Notes: generated from the letters alone by a model not told the origin. 39,858 nucleotides of DNA from an uncultured Collinsella sp. (GCA_900759565.1 CAAEVV010000033.1:1-39858); one strand, 5' to 3'; positions 14,662 to 22,968 are shown, counted from the first letter of the stretch. A program made the numbers and translations.

Positions 14662-16050
14662 CTACTTTTTGAGCGCGGCCAAGGTGGGCGCGGCCGGCGC
14701 GGGAGCCTCCAGATCGGAAACCTTCACAATGCCGTTCTCGTCGGAGAAGGCGCGGTAAATGGTCTGAATCGCCAGGTCGAAGTCCTTCTCCTCCACACCG
14801 ATGATGATATTGATCTCGTCGCAGCTTTGCGAAATCATACGCACGCTCACGCCAGCCTGGCCAAGCATGCCAAACAGGTGGCCCGAGATGCCGGCACGAC
14901 CGCGCAGGTTACGGCCGACGGTCGCGATAAGTGCCAGACCCTCGACAACCTCGATCTCGAGCGGCTCGACCTCCTGCTGAATGTCGCCCACGAGCGAGTA
15001 CAGTGAATCGTGAACGTCCCGCTCCTGCACCACGGCGCCAAAGCGGTCGACACCGGTGGGCATGTGCTCGACGGAAACGTCATAGCGCTCGAACACCGAA
15101 AGCGCACGGCGCATAAAGCCGACGCGGGGCTTGGTGCGGTCGCGGGCGACGTTGATGGCGACAAAACCGCGCTTGCCGGTCACGCCGGTAATGATGGGCT
15201 CCGCCTCGCCTTCATCAGCCGTCTCGCTAATGATGGTGCCGGGGTCCTGCGGCGCATTGGTGTTCTTGATGACCAGCGGAATGCCTGCCTCGCGCACGGG
15301 GAACACGGCTTCCTCGTGCAGGACGCTTGCGCCCATGTACGAAAGCTCGCGCAGCTCCTCGTAGGTAACGCGCGCAATGGGCTGAGCCTCCGGAACAATA
15401 CGCGGATCCGCAGAATAGAAACCCGAGACGTCGGTCCAGTTCTCGTAAAGGTCGGCGCCCAGGCACTTAGCCAAAATCGAGCCCGAGATATCGCCGCCGC
15501 CACGATCGAGCAGCTTGATCTGGCCCTCACGCGTCGCGCCGTAGAAACCGGGCATAACAAAGCCGCCCTGCTGACCGTACTCCTGCACCAGCTCGGAGGT
15601 GCGGTTCATGCTGAGCGTACCGTCGTGATGGAACGCAACGACCGTCGCGGCATCCAGGAACGGCAGGCCCAGGTACTCGGCCATCAGGCGAGCGGTGAAG
15701 TACTCACCGCGGCTCACGAGCTCCTCGGTGGAGTAACCGCCCGAGCGGGCGCGCTCGGCAAAGGCCGCGAACTCCTCGCGGATGGGATAGGTAAGCTCCA
15801 GCTCGTCAGCAATATCAAAATAGCGCTGGCCAATGTCCTCGAGCAACTCCTCGCACGACACGTGATACTTAACGTGCGCGTTAACCAGGTAGAGCAGGTC
15901 GGTCACCTTGGTGTCGCCCTTAAAGCGGCGACCGCAGGCAGAAACCACCACAAAACGGCGGGCAGGGTCGGCATCGACGATGGCCTTGATCTTCTTGAAG
16001 TGTTCGGCGTCGGCGACCGACGAGCCGCCAAACTTGGCAATCTTAATCAT
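14662..16050 (-). CDS. lysC: Aspartate kinase, monofunctional
   Basis: 462 residues. Phosphorylates aspartate, the committed step of the aspartate family. The N-terminal kinase domain opens with KFGGSSVAD, with the substrate region GRRFKGDTKVTD near 43-54 and RGGGDISGS around 186. The last third carries two ACT domains (GLALIATVGRNLRGRAGISG and VRMISQSCDEINI), so feedback control by lysine and/or threonine is expected. The tail is Ala/Pro-rich. No homoserine dehydrogenase domain is fused. ATG at 16050 opens 103 bases from the divergent thrC start. Confidence 0.96.
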   Translation of the reverse strand: MIKIAKFGGSSVADAEHFKKIKAIVDADPARRFVVVSACGRRFKGDTKVTDLLYLVNAHVKYHVSCEELLEDIGQRYFDIADELELTYPIREEFAAFAERARSGGYSTEELVSRGEYFTARLMAEYLGLPFLDAATVVAFHHDGTLSMNRTSELVQEYGQQGGFVMPGFYGATREGQIKLLDRGGGDISGSILAKCLGADLYENWTDVSGFYSADPRIVPEAQPIARVTYEELRELSYMGASVLHEEAVFPVREAGIPLVIKNTNAPQDPGTIISETADEGEAEPIITGVTGKRGFVAINVARDRTKPRVGFMRRALSVFERYDVSVEHMPTGVDRFGAVVQERDVHDSLYSLVGDIQQEVEPLEIEVVEGLALIATVGRNLRGRAGISGHLFGMLGQAGVSVRMISQSCDEINIIIGVEEKDFDLAIQTIYRAFSDENGIVKVSDLEAPAPAAPTLAALKK

Positions 16051-16153
16051 GGGCTGGAGGTTACCTTTCTAAAAGCCTCTGCGAACCTATTTTGCGTGCT
16101 CTGATACCATGGTTTCACCGATTGGGACCAAGGCATCCGAGGAGCAGTGTTAT
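16051..16153. promoter_or_regulatory. lysC/thrC divergent promoter region
   Basis: Only 103 bases separate the two start codons, so control of both arms of the pathway must be compact. The space is too short for a lysine riboswitch or a T-box, and I see no leader peptide rich in Thr or Ile codons. Confidence 0.45.
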
Positions 16154-17671
16154 ATGGGAACTTATCATAGTACACGAGGACGCACTTTATCGTGCTCAAG
16201 TAAGGTGGCAATCCGTACCGGCATCGCTCCCGACGGGGGGTTGTTTGTCTCGGACGAGCTCGGCACCCAGCAGGTCGATATCAGCTCGCTTGCAGCTAAA
16301 TCGTACTTTGAAATCGCTCAAGATGTGTTGGGAATGTTACTGAATGATTACACGGCCGAAGAAATTTCGGCGTGTGTCGACGAGGCATACCGCGGCACGT
16401 TCGCGAGTGAAGAGGTTACGCCGCTCGTCAAACTCGACGCTGCGCCGGGTGTTGACGCCCCTCAGACCTATGTGATGGAACTCTTTGGCGGCCCTACAAG
16501 CGCCTTCAAGGACGTCGCCCTGCAGATGCTCCCCCGTCTGATGGCCCGCACTTCCGCCAAGGACGGCGGCGCCGAGCGCATCATGATCGTCACCGCCACG
16601 TCGGGCGACACGGGCAAGGCTGCGCTCGCCGGTTTTGCCGACGCTCCGGGCACGGGCATCACCGTCTTTTATCCCGAGGGCAAGGTTAGCCGCGTCCAGA
16701 ACCTGCAGATGTCCACGCAGGAGGGCGACAACGTCGCCGTCTGCGGCATCCGCGGCAACTTTGACGACGCCCAGAGCGCCGTCAAGCGCATCTTTGCCGA
16801 TAAGGAGCTTGCCGAGCGCCTGGAAGCCGCCGGCACGGTGCTTTCGAGCGCCAACTCTATCAATGTCGGCCGTCTGGTACCGCAGGTCGTCTACTACTTT
16901 GCCGCCTATGCGCAGCTGCTGCGCGCCGGCGCTATCGAGGCTGGCGACGCCGTAGAGTTCTGTGTGCCCACCGGCAACTTTGGCGATATCTTGGCCGGCT
17001 ACTACGCCAAGCGCATGGGCCTGCCCGTCGCCAAGCTCATCGTCGCGAGCGACAAGAACAACGTGCTTGCCGACTTCCTGACCACCGGCGTCTACGACCG
17101 TAACCGCCCGTTCTTCACGACCATCTCGCCGTCGATGGACATCCTCATCAGCTCTAACCTGGAGCGCATGCTGTACTTCCTGTCCGATGGCGACTGCGAA
17201 CTCGTTGCCGGCCTTATGGAGCAGTTGGCACAGACCGGTCGCTACGAGGTACCCGCCGAGCTGCTGGCCAAGATTCAGAGCGTCTTTGGCTGCGGCTGGG
17301 CCAGCGAGGACGAGGTCCGCGCTGCCATCAAGAGTTGCTGGGACGCCAACGGCTACGTGATCGACCCGCACACCGCTTGCGGCTATCACGTCTTTGAAAA
17401 GGTCGCTCCCGCCGAGGGCGCCAAGGCTCGCGTGCTGCTTTCGACCGCCAGCCCCTACAAGTTCCCGCGCGCCTGCTGCGACGCTCTGGGCCTCGACGTT
17501 CCCGAGGATGATTTTGAGGCTATGCGTGTGCTCGAGCAGGCCACCAACACGGTCGCCCCGACCCAGCTCGCCGAACTCGAATCCAAGCCCGTCCGCTTCG
17601 AAGACGTCTGCGACGTAGCCGACATGGCCAACTACGTAGAGTCAGCAGCAAAAAAGATGGCTACCAACTAA
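16154..17671 (+). CDS. thrC: Threonine synthase
   Basis: 505 residues. PLP enzyme converting O-phosphohomoserine to threonine. The Schiff-base lysine is Lys119 in GGPTSAFKDVALQ. A phosphate-binding ATSGDTGKAAL segment follows, and then the family's GNFGDILAGYYAK motif. The length fits the long class with an N-terminal domain beginning YHSTRG. The start at 16154 has GAGGAG nine bases upstream; a longer frame from 16109 has none. It is followed by a terminator and then thrB. Confidence 0.97.
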   Translation: MGTYHSTRGRTLSCSSKVAIRTGIAPDGGLFVSDELGTQQVDISSLAAKSYFEIAQDVLGMLLNDYTAEEISACVDEAYRGTFASEEVTPLVKLDAAPGVDAPQTYVMELFGGPTSAFKDVALQMLPRLMARTSAKDGGAERIMIVTATSGDTGKAALAGFADAPGTGITVFYPEGKVSRVQNLQMSTQEGDNVAVCGIRGNFDDAQSAVKRIFADKELAERLEAAGTVLSSANSINVGRLVPQVVYYFAAYAQLLRAGAIEAGDAVEFCVPTGNFGDILAGYYAKRMGLPVAKLIVASDKNNVLADFLTTGVYDRNRPFFTTISPSMDILISSNLERMLYFLSDGDCELVAGLMEQLAQTGRYEVPAELLAKIQSVFGCGWASEDEVRAAIKSCWDANGYVIDPHTACGYHVFEKVAPAEGAKARVLLSTASPYKFPRACCDALGLDVPEDDFEAMRVLEQATNTVAPTQLAELESKPVRFEDVCDVADMANYVESAAKKMATN

Positions 17672-17682
17672 ACCCTTACTAG

Positions 17683-17715
17683 GCGCCGGCGAAAGCCGGC
17701 GCACCTTCTTTTATC
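17683..17715 (+). terminator. thrC intrinsic terminator
   Basis: GCGCCGGC and GCCGGCGC form a perfect stem with a GAAA tetraloop, followed by ACCTTCTTTTAT. It begins 12 bases past the thrC stop and separates thrC from thrB at least in part. Confidence 0.8.
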
Positions 17716-17747
17716 AGATAACCACCGGGATGATGACGAACTGACAT

Positions 17748-17859
17748 GCGGGTCTGCCTGTTAAGTTCGTCGCGAGTTCCGCACGAGCCGGAAAGCACTT
17801 AATGTGCTTTCCGAGCGAGCCAGGACTGCCCGAGCAGCGAACTAAACGGCCAGACCCGC
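17748..17859 (+). repeat. Nested hairpin upstream of thrB
   Basis: The outer arms 17748-17769 and 17838-17859 (GCGGGTCTG..AGTTCG pairing with CGAACT..CAGACCCGC) match at 18 of 22 positions. The inner arms 17789-17798 and 17804-17813 (CGGAAAGCAC/GTGCTTTCCG) are perfect around TTAAT. The architecture resembles the 3'-end elements, but the junctions (TCGCGAGTTCCGCACGAGC and a GAGCGAGCCAGGACTG stretch) are different. It ends four bases before the thrB ribosome site, so it could influence thrB translation. Confidence 0.75.
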
Positions 17860-17873
17860 CCAGGAGGACCCAC

Positions 17874-18755
17874 ATGATCAAAATCACCGTCCCAGCAACC
17901 AGCGCCAACCTAGGCATCGGCTACGACACCCTCGGCATGGCCGTCAGCCTCTACTCGCACTTCACCTTTGAGCGCGCCGATAAACTCACCATCACGGGCT
18001 GCCCCGAAGAGTTCCAAAACGAGGACAACCTGGTCTACGTCAGCTTTGTGGATGCACTGGCCGCATGGGACGAGCCGGCCTTCCCCGTCGCTATCGACAT
18101 TCAGACTGACGTTCCCGTCGCCCGTGGCCTGGGCTCCAGCTCCACCTGCGTCGTCGCCGGCATTATGGCTGCCGCCGCATTGACGGGCCACACCGTCGAC
18201 CGCGCCGAGCTCGTCCGCATTGCCACCGAGGTCGAGGGCCATCCCGATAACGTCGCCCCCGCTATCCTGGGCGGCGCCGTCTGCTCCTTTACGCCGACCG
18301 GCTCGCTGCCCCAGTGCCTGCGCTACGAGGTAAGCGATCGCTTGCGTTTTATTACCGTGATTCCGCCCTACGAGGTGCATACGAGCGAGGCGCGCAAGGT
18401 TGTGCCGCAGGAGATTCCACTCTCCACCGCCGTATGGCAAATGGGCCGCATCGCCGGCATGACGCGCGGCCTGGAGACCGGCGACCTTGACCTGATTGCC
18501 GCCGCCAACGACGACCGCATCCAGGAGCCCTATCGCCGCCGCCTCATCCCCGACTACAACGCCGTGCGCGACACCTGCCTTAACGGAGGCGCCAAGACCA
18601 TCTGGATCAGTGGCTCCGGCTCGACTCTCATGGCCGTGACTGACGACACCATCGTGGCGAAGTTCCTGCAGGTCAAGCTGCGCGAGCAGTTCCCTAAGTG
18701 TGATACGCATATCCTCACGTGCGACACCGAGGGCGCTCAAATCGAGTACCTGTAG
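17874..18755 (+). CDS. thrB: Homoserine kinase
   Basis: 293 residues. GHMP-family kinase phosphorylating homoserine for threonine synthase. The N-terminal PATSANLGIGYDTLG segment and the ATP-binding loop PVARGLGSSSTC (81-92) identify it, and a C-terminal SGSGSTLMAV motif completes the family set. The start at 17874 has GGAGG six bases upstream. It shares a strand with thrC but is separated by a terminator and a nested hairpin, so it may have its own promoter. Its stop codon sits inside the outermost arm of nested hairpin copy B. Confidence 0.97.
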   Translation: MIKITVPATSANLGIGYDTLGMAVSLYSHFTFERADKLTITGCPEEFQNEDNLVYVSFVDALAAWDEPAFPVAIDIQTDVPVARGLGSSSTCVVAGIMAAAALTGHTVDRAELVRIATEVEGHPDNVAPAILGGAVCSFTPTGSLPQCLRYEVSDRLRFITVIPPYEVHTSEARKVVPQEIPLSTAVWQMGRIAGMTRGLETGDLDLIAAANDDRIQEPYRRRLIPDYNAVRDTCLNGGAKTIWISGSGSTLMAVTDDTIVAKFLQVKLREQFPKCDTHILTCDTEGAQIEYL

Positions 18756-18933
18756 ACATCCTCCTCATATACCTGTCCGGGACGGTCGGGATGTTCCCTC
18801 AAAATCGTCCTCGCACATGAAGGCCCCTTGTCCTGCTCCTACAGAGCGACGGACAAGGGGCCTTCGCGCTGCGGAATGATTTTGAGGGAACATCCCGACC
18901 GTCCCTGCGCCTACTTTGCTGAGGATGTCTACA
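18751..18933 (+). repeat. Nested double-hairpin 3'-end element, copy B (after thrB)
   Basis: The outermost arms 18751-18763 and 18921-18933 (13 bp, perfect) include the thrB stop codon. The outer stem is 18779-18806 with 18878-18905 (28 bp, perfect) and the inner stem 18820-18833 with 18851-18864 (14 bp, perfect). The junctions read GTCCTCGCACATG and CGCGCTGCGGAAT, so the covarying 4-bp helix here keeps three of four pairs (GCAC with GCGC). The arms share no sequence with copies A, C or D beyond the A/T-rich end next to the junction. Bases 18934-19041 hold nothing else. Confidence 0.9.
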
Positions 18934-19041
18934 GGGACCCACGCTTTGAAGGGGCGCCGGGCTGATAGTTTGGCTTTTTTGGTAGGAGCTCTTGCTAGGC
19001 TGGAGCACTTCCTAGAGGCGGGCATCGGCTGTGTGCTTGGG

Positions 19042-19740
19042 TTAGGCGGCGCTGGTTTCTTTGTATTTGAAGACTGGTTCTAGGAGGTCTTCGATGTTGC
19101 AGTGGAGGGCTTTTGCTATGGCTCGTACGCTTGTTACCGAGGCTTCATTGATGTTTCTCTGACGCTGCTCGTACATTTGGATTGAGCGGAGTGACACACC
19201 CGATTCGTATGCCAGATCTTGTTGGGTTTTCTTGAGCCTCTTTCTTGCTAACGCAAGTTTGGTTTGCCTGGACGCTTTTTTCGCCATATCGCAGACGAGA
19301 CGAGCCACGCGCTCCTCCGAAGCCTCATGCCAGGGGTAGTACAGGTTTCGCAGCGCATCAAATGGAACAACATGAAGCAGATCTTCGAACGATTCCCCTA
19401 GGCGCCACTGCAAATATGCCAGTATCCAGCCCGTCCAGTATTCTGGTGTCTTCTCAAATCGGTAGGTCCGATCTGGCATCGACCCTGTTTGGTAACCAGA
19501 TCTTTCGGAGATGAGCGCAAATAGTTCAACGCCCGATTTTCCCGACACTACCCATGCATTGCCGCGCTCAAACTCTCGAGCAACCCCGCTCAGGCAAAAG
19601 AGTTCAGCAACTTCCGATCCTTCTGCTCCATAGTCATTGACAGCATAGTCGAAGCAATCCCCGAGGTTGTTCATTGCGTCCTCAAGGTAATAGACGGGGT
19701 ATGTCCTACTCGGCCCACAATCCGTTAACTCTTGGATCAT
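19042..19740 (-). CDS. XRE-family protein, probable antitoxin partner of the DUF3990 gene
   Basis: 232 residues. The C-terminal 65 residues are an XRE helix-turn-helix (LKKTQQDLAYESGVSLRSIQ, then an ALHCNIEDLLEP end). The N-terminal 130 residues are not a family I can name with certainty; the segment ELFCLSGVAREFERGN and a following GKSGVELF resemble proteins encoded beside DUF3990 genes. The start at 19740 is backed by GGGAGGG and overlaps the upstream gene by 35 bases, so the two are probably translationally coupled. It most likely binds the palindromes at 20404-20450 (inference). Base composition is lower in GC than the flanking housekeeping genes, which suggests acquisition. Confidence 0.7.
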   Translation of the reverse strand: MIQELTDCGPSRTYPVYYLEDAMNNLGDCFDYAVNDYGAEGSEVAELFCLSGVAREFERGNAWVVSGKSGVELFALISERSGYQTGSMPDRTYRFEKTPEYWTGWILAYLQWRLGESFEDLLHVVPFDALRNLYYPWHEASEERVARLVCDMAKKASRQTKLALARKRLKKTQQDLAYESGVSLRSIQMYEQRQRNINEASVTSVRAIAKALHCNIEDLLEPVFKYKETSAA

Positions 19741-20389
19741 TTAAATCAACCCTCCCTGCCATCAAATCCCTAATGTCGACACCATCAGTGTCAAATCCGT
19801 TTACCGTATCCAGGTACTTTCGTCGAGCGTTCTGTTCTCGCTCAAATCGTTTGGGATAAAACTCGGCTCCTGAGGCCTGCTTCCAATCGCGGAACCTGAT
19901 CGCCGAGAACGCGCGCTCACTCATAAGCGCATATTGAATGACCAAATCCCCCAAAAACATAATGCGCTGCAGTTGCCTGAGCGAAATCATGCCGTTAACG
20001 AACTGTCTTGCAAACGAAAAGTAGGAATCGTCAGCGCGATAGCCTCGAATGACGTCATAAGGAGAAATATCAATCAGGCAGTTGTCCAGCAAATACCGAA
20101 GTCCTTCGCGTGCCAGCGGCGTCGAGACATTAAACTCCCGGTTGTCGGCCAAAATCGCAAGCCAATTGAGGATTGAAAACTCCCCAGACTCTAAATCCAA
20201 GACCGAAAGGCCATCTAAATCAAGCTCATATCGATTGGCAATGCCATCAGACTCGGTTCGACATGCCCACTCCATTGCCATTTCCTCATGCGGTGTGCAA
20301 TAAAACCCGCGCCCATAGTCATTGAATTGTCTGCATTTATCCAACGATGGATGATCAACAACAACGTCCGACCCGTGCCAAAGCTCCAT
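19706..20389 (-). CDS. DUF3990-like protein, putative toxin (ADP-ribosyltransferase-like fold)
   Basis: 227 residues, no signal peptide. The N-terminus reads LWHGSDVVV, then YGRGFYCTPHEEMAMEWA. That spacing of a His-Gly-Ser segment, a G-x-GFY segment and a W-A helix is how DUF3990 proteins begin, and several such families have an ADP-ribosyltransferase-like fold. The C-terminal half is helical and unremarkable. ATG at 20389 follows GGAGG. It is the first gene of a two-gene unit whose second gene carries an HTH, behind a doubly palindromic operator. Toxin function is inferred from layout and has not been shown for this family. Confidence 0.65.
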   Translation of the reverse strand: MELWHGSDVVVDHPSLDKCRQFNDYGRGFYCTPHEEMAMEWACRTESDGIANRYELDLDGLSVLDLESGEFSILNWLAILADNREFNVSTPLAREGLRYLLDNCLIDISPYDVIRGYRADDSYFSFARQFVNGMISLRQLQRIMFLGDLVIQYALMSERAFSAIRFRDWKQASGAEFYPKRFEREQNARRKYLDTVNGFDTDGVDIRDLMAGRVDLNDPRVNGLWAE

Positions 20390-20403
20390 ATCAACCTCCA
20401 AAA

Positions 20404-20450
20404 ATATCACCTCAGTGATAGTTTACCAATAACTATCACTGAGGTGATAT
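20404..20450 (-). promoter_or_regulatory. Double palindromic operator of the DUF3990/XRE unit
   Basis: 20404-20423 and 20431-20450 are perfect 20-base inverted copies separated by seven bases. Each arm is itself palindromic: TATCAC-CTCA-GTGATA in one and TATCAC-TGAG-GTGATA in the other. The pair ends 15 bases before the DUF3990 start codon. Two equal sites so close to a start are typical of an autoregulated operon controlled by a dimeric HTH protein. Confidence 0.75.
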
Positions 20451-20470
20451 AGATAAGAGCTTTTGAGGGA

Positions 20471-20498
20471 CCGCGGCCTGACTAAAGGCAGGCCGCGG
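20471..20498 (-). terminator. Hairpin straddling the ysxC stop codon
   Basis: CCGCGGCCTG (20471-20480) and CAGGCCGCGG (20489-20498) pair perfectly. The right arm encodes the last residues of YsxC, and the stop codon lies in the loop. No T tract follows, so it may protect the 3' end rather than terminate. Confidence 0.5.
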
Positions 20499-21072
20499 CA
20501 ATGCGGCGCTTAAGCTCATCGATGCCCACACCGGTCTGAGAGCTCGTGATGATTACGTTCTCGGCCGGGACATTGAGCTGCTTTTTGATGGCTGCTGCCT
20601 GGCGGGCCTGCTGGGTGCGGCTGAGCTTGTCGGCTTTGGTGAGGCAGACGATAAAGTTGAACTCGTTGCCCTGTAGATAGTCGATCATGTCATGGTCGAG
20701 CTTGCTCGGGTCGTGACGAATATCCACCAGCGACACAACCAGGTTAAAGCTACGCTCCGAGTCGAAGAAGTCGCCGATAAGCTCGGCCCAGCGGTCGCGC
20801 TCGGCCTTGGAGCGACGCGCGAAACCGTAGCCCGGCAGGTCGACGAAGTGCACGTCGTCGGCCTCGAAGAAATTGATATTGCTCGTCTTGCCCGGCGTAC
20901 TCGAAACCTTGACCAGGTTCTTGCGACCAAAGAGCTTGTTCATGATCGACGACTTGCCCACGTTGGAGCGGCCGACGAAGCTCACCTCGGGACAGGTTGA
21001 CTCGGGAATCTGCGAAACCTTGCCGTAGCTGGCGACGAACTTGGCAAGCTGGTAGTTAATTGAATCGGCCAT
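20482..21072 (-). CDS. ysxC: Ribosome-biogenesis GTPase YsxC/EngB
   Basis: 196 residues. Essential GTPase that helps assemble the large ribosomal subunit. P-loop GRSNVGKSS (34-42), switch region STPGKT, G3 DLPGYGFA, G4 TKAD and the G5-like SSQTGVG are all present and intact. The start is ATG 21072, with AAGGAG five bases upstream; a GTG two codons earlier is less likely. It lies 39 bases downstream of mtnN on the same strand. Confidence 0.97.
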   Translation of the reverse strand: MADSINYQLAKFVASYGKVSQIPESTCPEVSFVGRSNVGKSSIMNKLFGRKNLVKVSSTPGKTSNINFFEADDVHFVDLPGYGFARRSKAERDRWAELIGDFFDSERSFNLVVSLVDIRHDPSKLDHDMIDYLQGNEFNFIVCLTKADKLSRTQQARQAAAIKKQLNVPAENVIITSSQTGVGIDELKRRIAAACL

Positions 21073-21111
21073 AGACACTCCTTGGTCGTAGGTTTTTACA
21101 AAACGGGCGTG

Positions 21112-21852
21112 CTATTGCGCGGCGGCGATACTACGAACGATGTCAAGCGTGATGCCGCTCGCGGTGCGAGCGTACTCATCCAGATCGAACTCGCGCTCGC
21201 AAAACGCGTCATATGCCTCGTCACAATTATCGCTGATAGCGCGCAGCACTAGGCAATCGACACCATTCTTGGCCGCGATGTGCGCAATTGCCGCGCCCTC
21301 CATCTCGACGCAATCGGCATGCGTGGCCTCAATCGCAGCGGTGCGCATGGCGTCGCCCGTTACAAAGCGGTCGCCTGTAGCGATAGTGCCAACCAGGAAC
21401 TGTTTGGGGTCCTTCTCCACAGCCGCCACATCCAGCGATGCGTCCACAAACCCGTGCTCGACAAGCACGGCGGCGGCAACATCAGCCAACGCCGGCGTCG
21501 AGGCAAACTCCTCGAGCCCCGGTGCAGACTCTGCAATGAGCGCCGTGTCAGTATCGAGATAGCGCAGGCACTTGCCTATAACCACGTCGTTAATATGGAG
21601 CTTAGGGTTTAGGCCGCCCGCAATGCCCGAAAACACAACGGCCTGCGGGGCGTATTTGCTGATGAGATGCTGCGTTGCGGCAGCGGCGTTCACGGTCCCC
21701 ATGCCTGCCGTCGTGGCGACTACTGTCAGACCGTCGAGCTCGCCGCTTACAACAGTCAAGCCCGCCTCTTGCGTCACATGGGCACCGTTTAGCTCTTCTT
21801 TAATCTGCGCAACCTCTTTTTCGAGTGCGCCGATGATTGCGATGGTAGGCAT
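21112..21852 (-). CDS. mtnN: 5'-methylthioadenosine/S-adenosylhomocysteine nucleosidase
   Basis: 246 residues. Hydrolyses MTA, SAH and 5'-deoxyadenosine, the last being the by-product of radical-SAM enzymes such as its neighbour PflA. IIGALEKEV carries the catalytic Glu (residue 11), VEMEGAAIAHIA the ribose-binding Glu, and RAISDN the catalytic Asp, matching the family. The start at 21852 follows GGGGGA. It is downstream of pflA, so joint expression would couple radical-SAM activation to by-product removal (inference). Confidence 0.95.
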   Translation of the reverse strand: MPTIAIIGALEKEVAQIKEELNGAHVTQEAGLTVVSGELDGLTVVATTAGMGTVNAAAATQHLISKYAPQAVVFSGIAGGLNPKLHINDVVIGKCLRYLDTDTALIAESAPGLEEFASTPALADVAAAVLVEHGFVDASLDVAAVEKDPKQFLVGTIATGDRFVTGDAMRTAAIEATHADCVEMEGAAIAHIAAKNGVDCLVLRAISDNCDEAYDAFCEREFDLDEYARTASGITLDIVRSIAAAQ

Positions 21853-21975
21853 ACCATCCCCCAAACCCGTGAAAACTGCTATCCACGGTATGGTACCAGC
21901 ATTTTGACTCAACCGCGCAATACGAAGCCGCTAGACCAGCGCAGCGCGGGTATCGTAGAGGAGCAAAATGACTTG

Positions 21976-22794
21976 CTAGCCGATGGCGTTTTTTAGCTCC
22001 GCACGGCGCTTTTTCATGCCGGTCATAACGGCATTGCGTAGCTCGGGCATGCGCGCGGTATCCATCTGAGGTACGCCCTCAAGCTTATAGGGAATGCCCA
22101 GTTGCTCGTACTTGACGACACCCATCGTGTGATACGGCAGCATTTCCAGGCCCACCACGTTGTGCCATGGAGCGATGAGGCGACCGAGCTTCTCGCACTC
22201 CTCCACCGTGTCGGTAATGCCCGGCACCACCACGTGGCGGATAACGACCTTGATTTTGCGACGTGCAAGCTCATCGCCAAACGCCAGGATGCGTGCGGGA
22301 TCACAACCGGTCAGCTTTTTATGCTCGACCGGGTCGGCATGCTTGATATCGAGTAGTACCATGTCGGTCTCGTTGAGCACGGCATCGAACTTCTCGGGAT
22401 GCTGAGGGTCGAAGGCGTAGCCACAGCTATCCAGGCAGGTATGCACACGGCCATCGGGGTTGTTGTGCATGGCGTGGAACAAGTCGGCCAAAAACTCAGG
22501 CTGCAGGAGAGGCTCGCCGCCGGACACCGTAATGCCACCGCTGCGATAGAACTCGTGGTTACTCTGGAACTCATCCATCAGGTGCTCGACGGTCACCATG
22601 GTGCCGCCGTTGACCGACCAGGTATCGGGATTGTGGCAATACGCGCAGCGCATGGGACAGCCCTGAACAAACACCACAAAGCGGATGCCGGGTCCGTCGA
22701 CCGTTCCCATCGTCTCGATCGAATGCACGCGGCCAAGGGCAAACGCAGAGTCCTCGGGACGAGCGTCCACACCCTCAAGCGTCATTTCTGCCAT
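21976..22794 (-). CDS. pflA: Pyruvate formate-lyase activating enzyme
   Basis: 272 residues. Radical-SAM enzyme that abstracts hydrogen from the PFL glycine to form the glycyl radical. The 4Fe-4S ligands are Cys46, Cys50 and Cys53 in QGCPMRCAYCHNP, followed by the SAM-binding TVSGGEPLLQ. The region MVLLDIKH and the closing LPYHTMG motif match PFL activases rather than other glycyl-radical activases, as does the absence of an extra ferredoxin-like cluster domain. The start at 22794 is preceded by AAGG; longer frames begin with TTG. It lies 7 kb from the split PFL genes, and its substrate glycine would be on the 83-residue subunit. Confidence 0.95.
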   Translation of the reverse strand: MAEMTLEGVDARPEDSAFALGRVHSIETMGTVDGPGIRFVVFVQGCPMRCAYCHNPDTWSVNGGTMVTVEHLMDEFQSNHEFYRSGGITVSGGEPLLQPEFLADLFHAMHNNPDGRVHTCLDSCGYAFDPQHPEKFDAVLNETDMVLLDIKHADPVEHKKLTGCDPARILAFGDELARRKIKVVIRHVVVPGITDTVEECEKLGRLIAPWHNVVGLEMLPYHTMGVVKYEQLGIPYKLEGVPQMDTARMPELRNAVMTGMKKRRAELKNAIG

Positions 22795-22904
22795 TCGCGC
22801 TACCTTGCCTCTCCTTGGATGCAACCAATTAAAATGCCAGAGCCATTCTAGCCCATGCGCTTGCGTTTAAACGTCTCGGACTAGAACGGCACGTTTTAAT
22901 CTAT

Positions 22905-22926
22905 CCCCCATCACCATGGCTGGGGG
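22905..22926 (-). terminator. Weak hairpin behind the DegV gene
   Basis: CCCCCA and TGGGGG pair around a 10-base loop, 42 bases past the DegV-family stop codon. Read on the minus strand the downstream sequence is ATAGATTAAAA, not a T tract. It may be a partial terminator between the DegV gene and pflA. Confidence 0.3.
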
Positions 22927-22968
22927 CTACGTCGAGATGTCAGGCTGAAGAACGCTCGCCTGCGGCCT

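Noticed and set aside
16051..16153. Possible lysine riboswitch or T-box before lysC or thrC
   Set aside because: The 103-base gap shared by two divergent genes is too short for either, and no conserved motif is visible.
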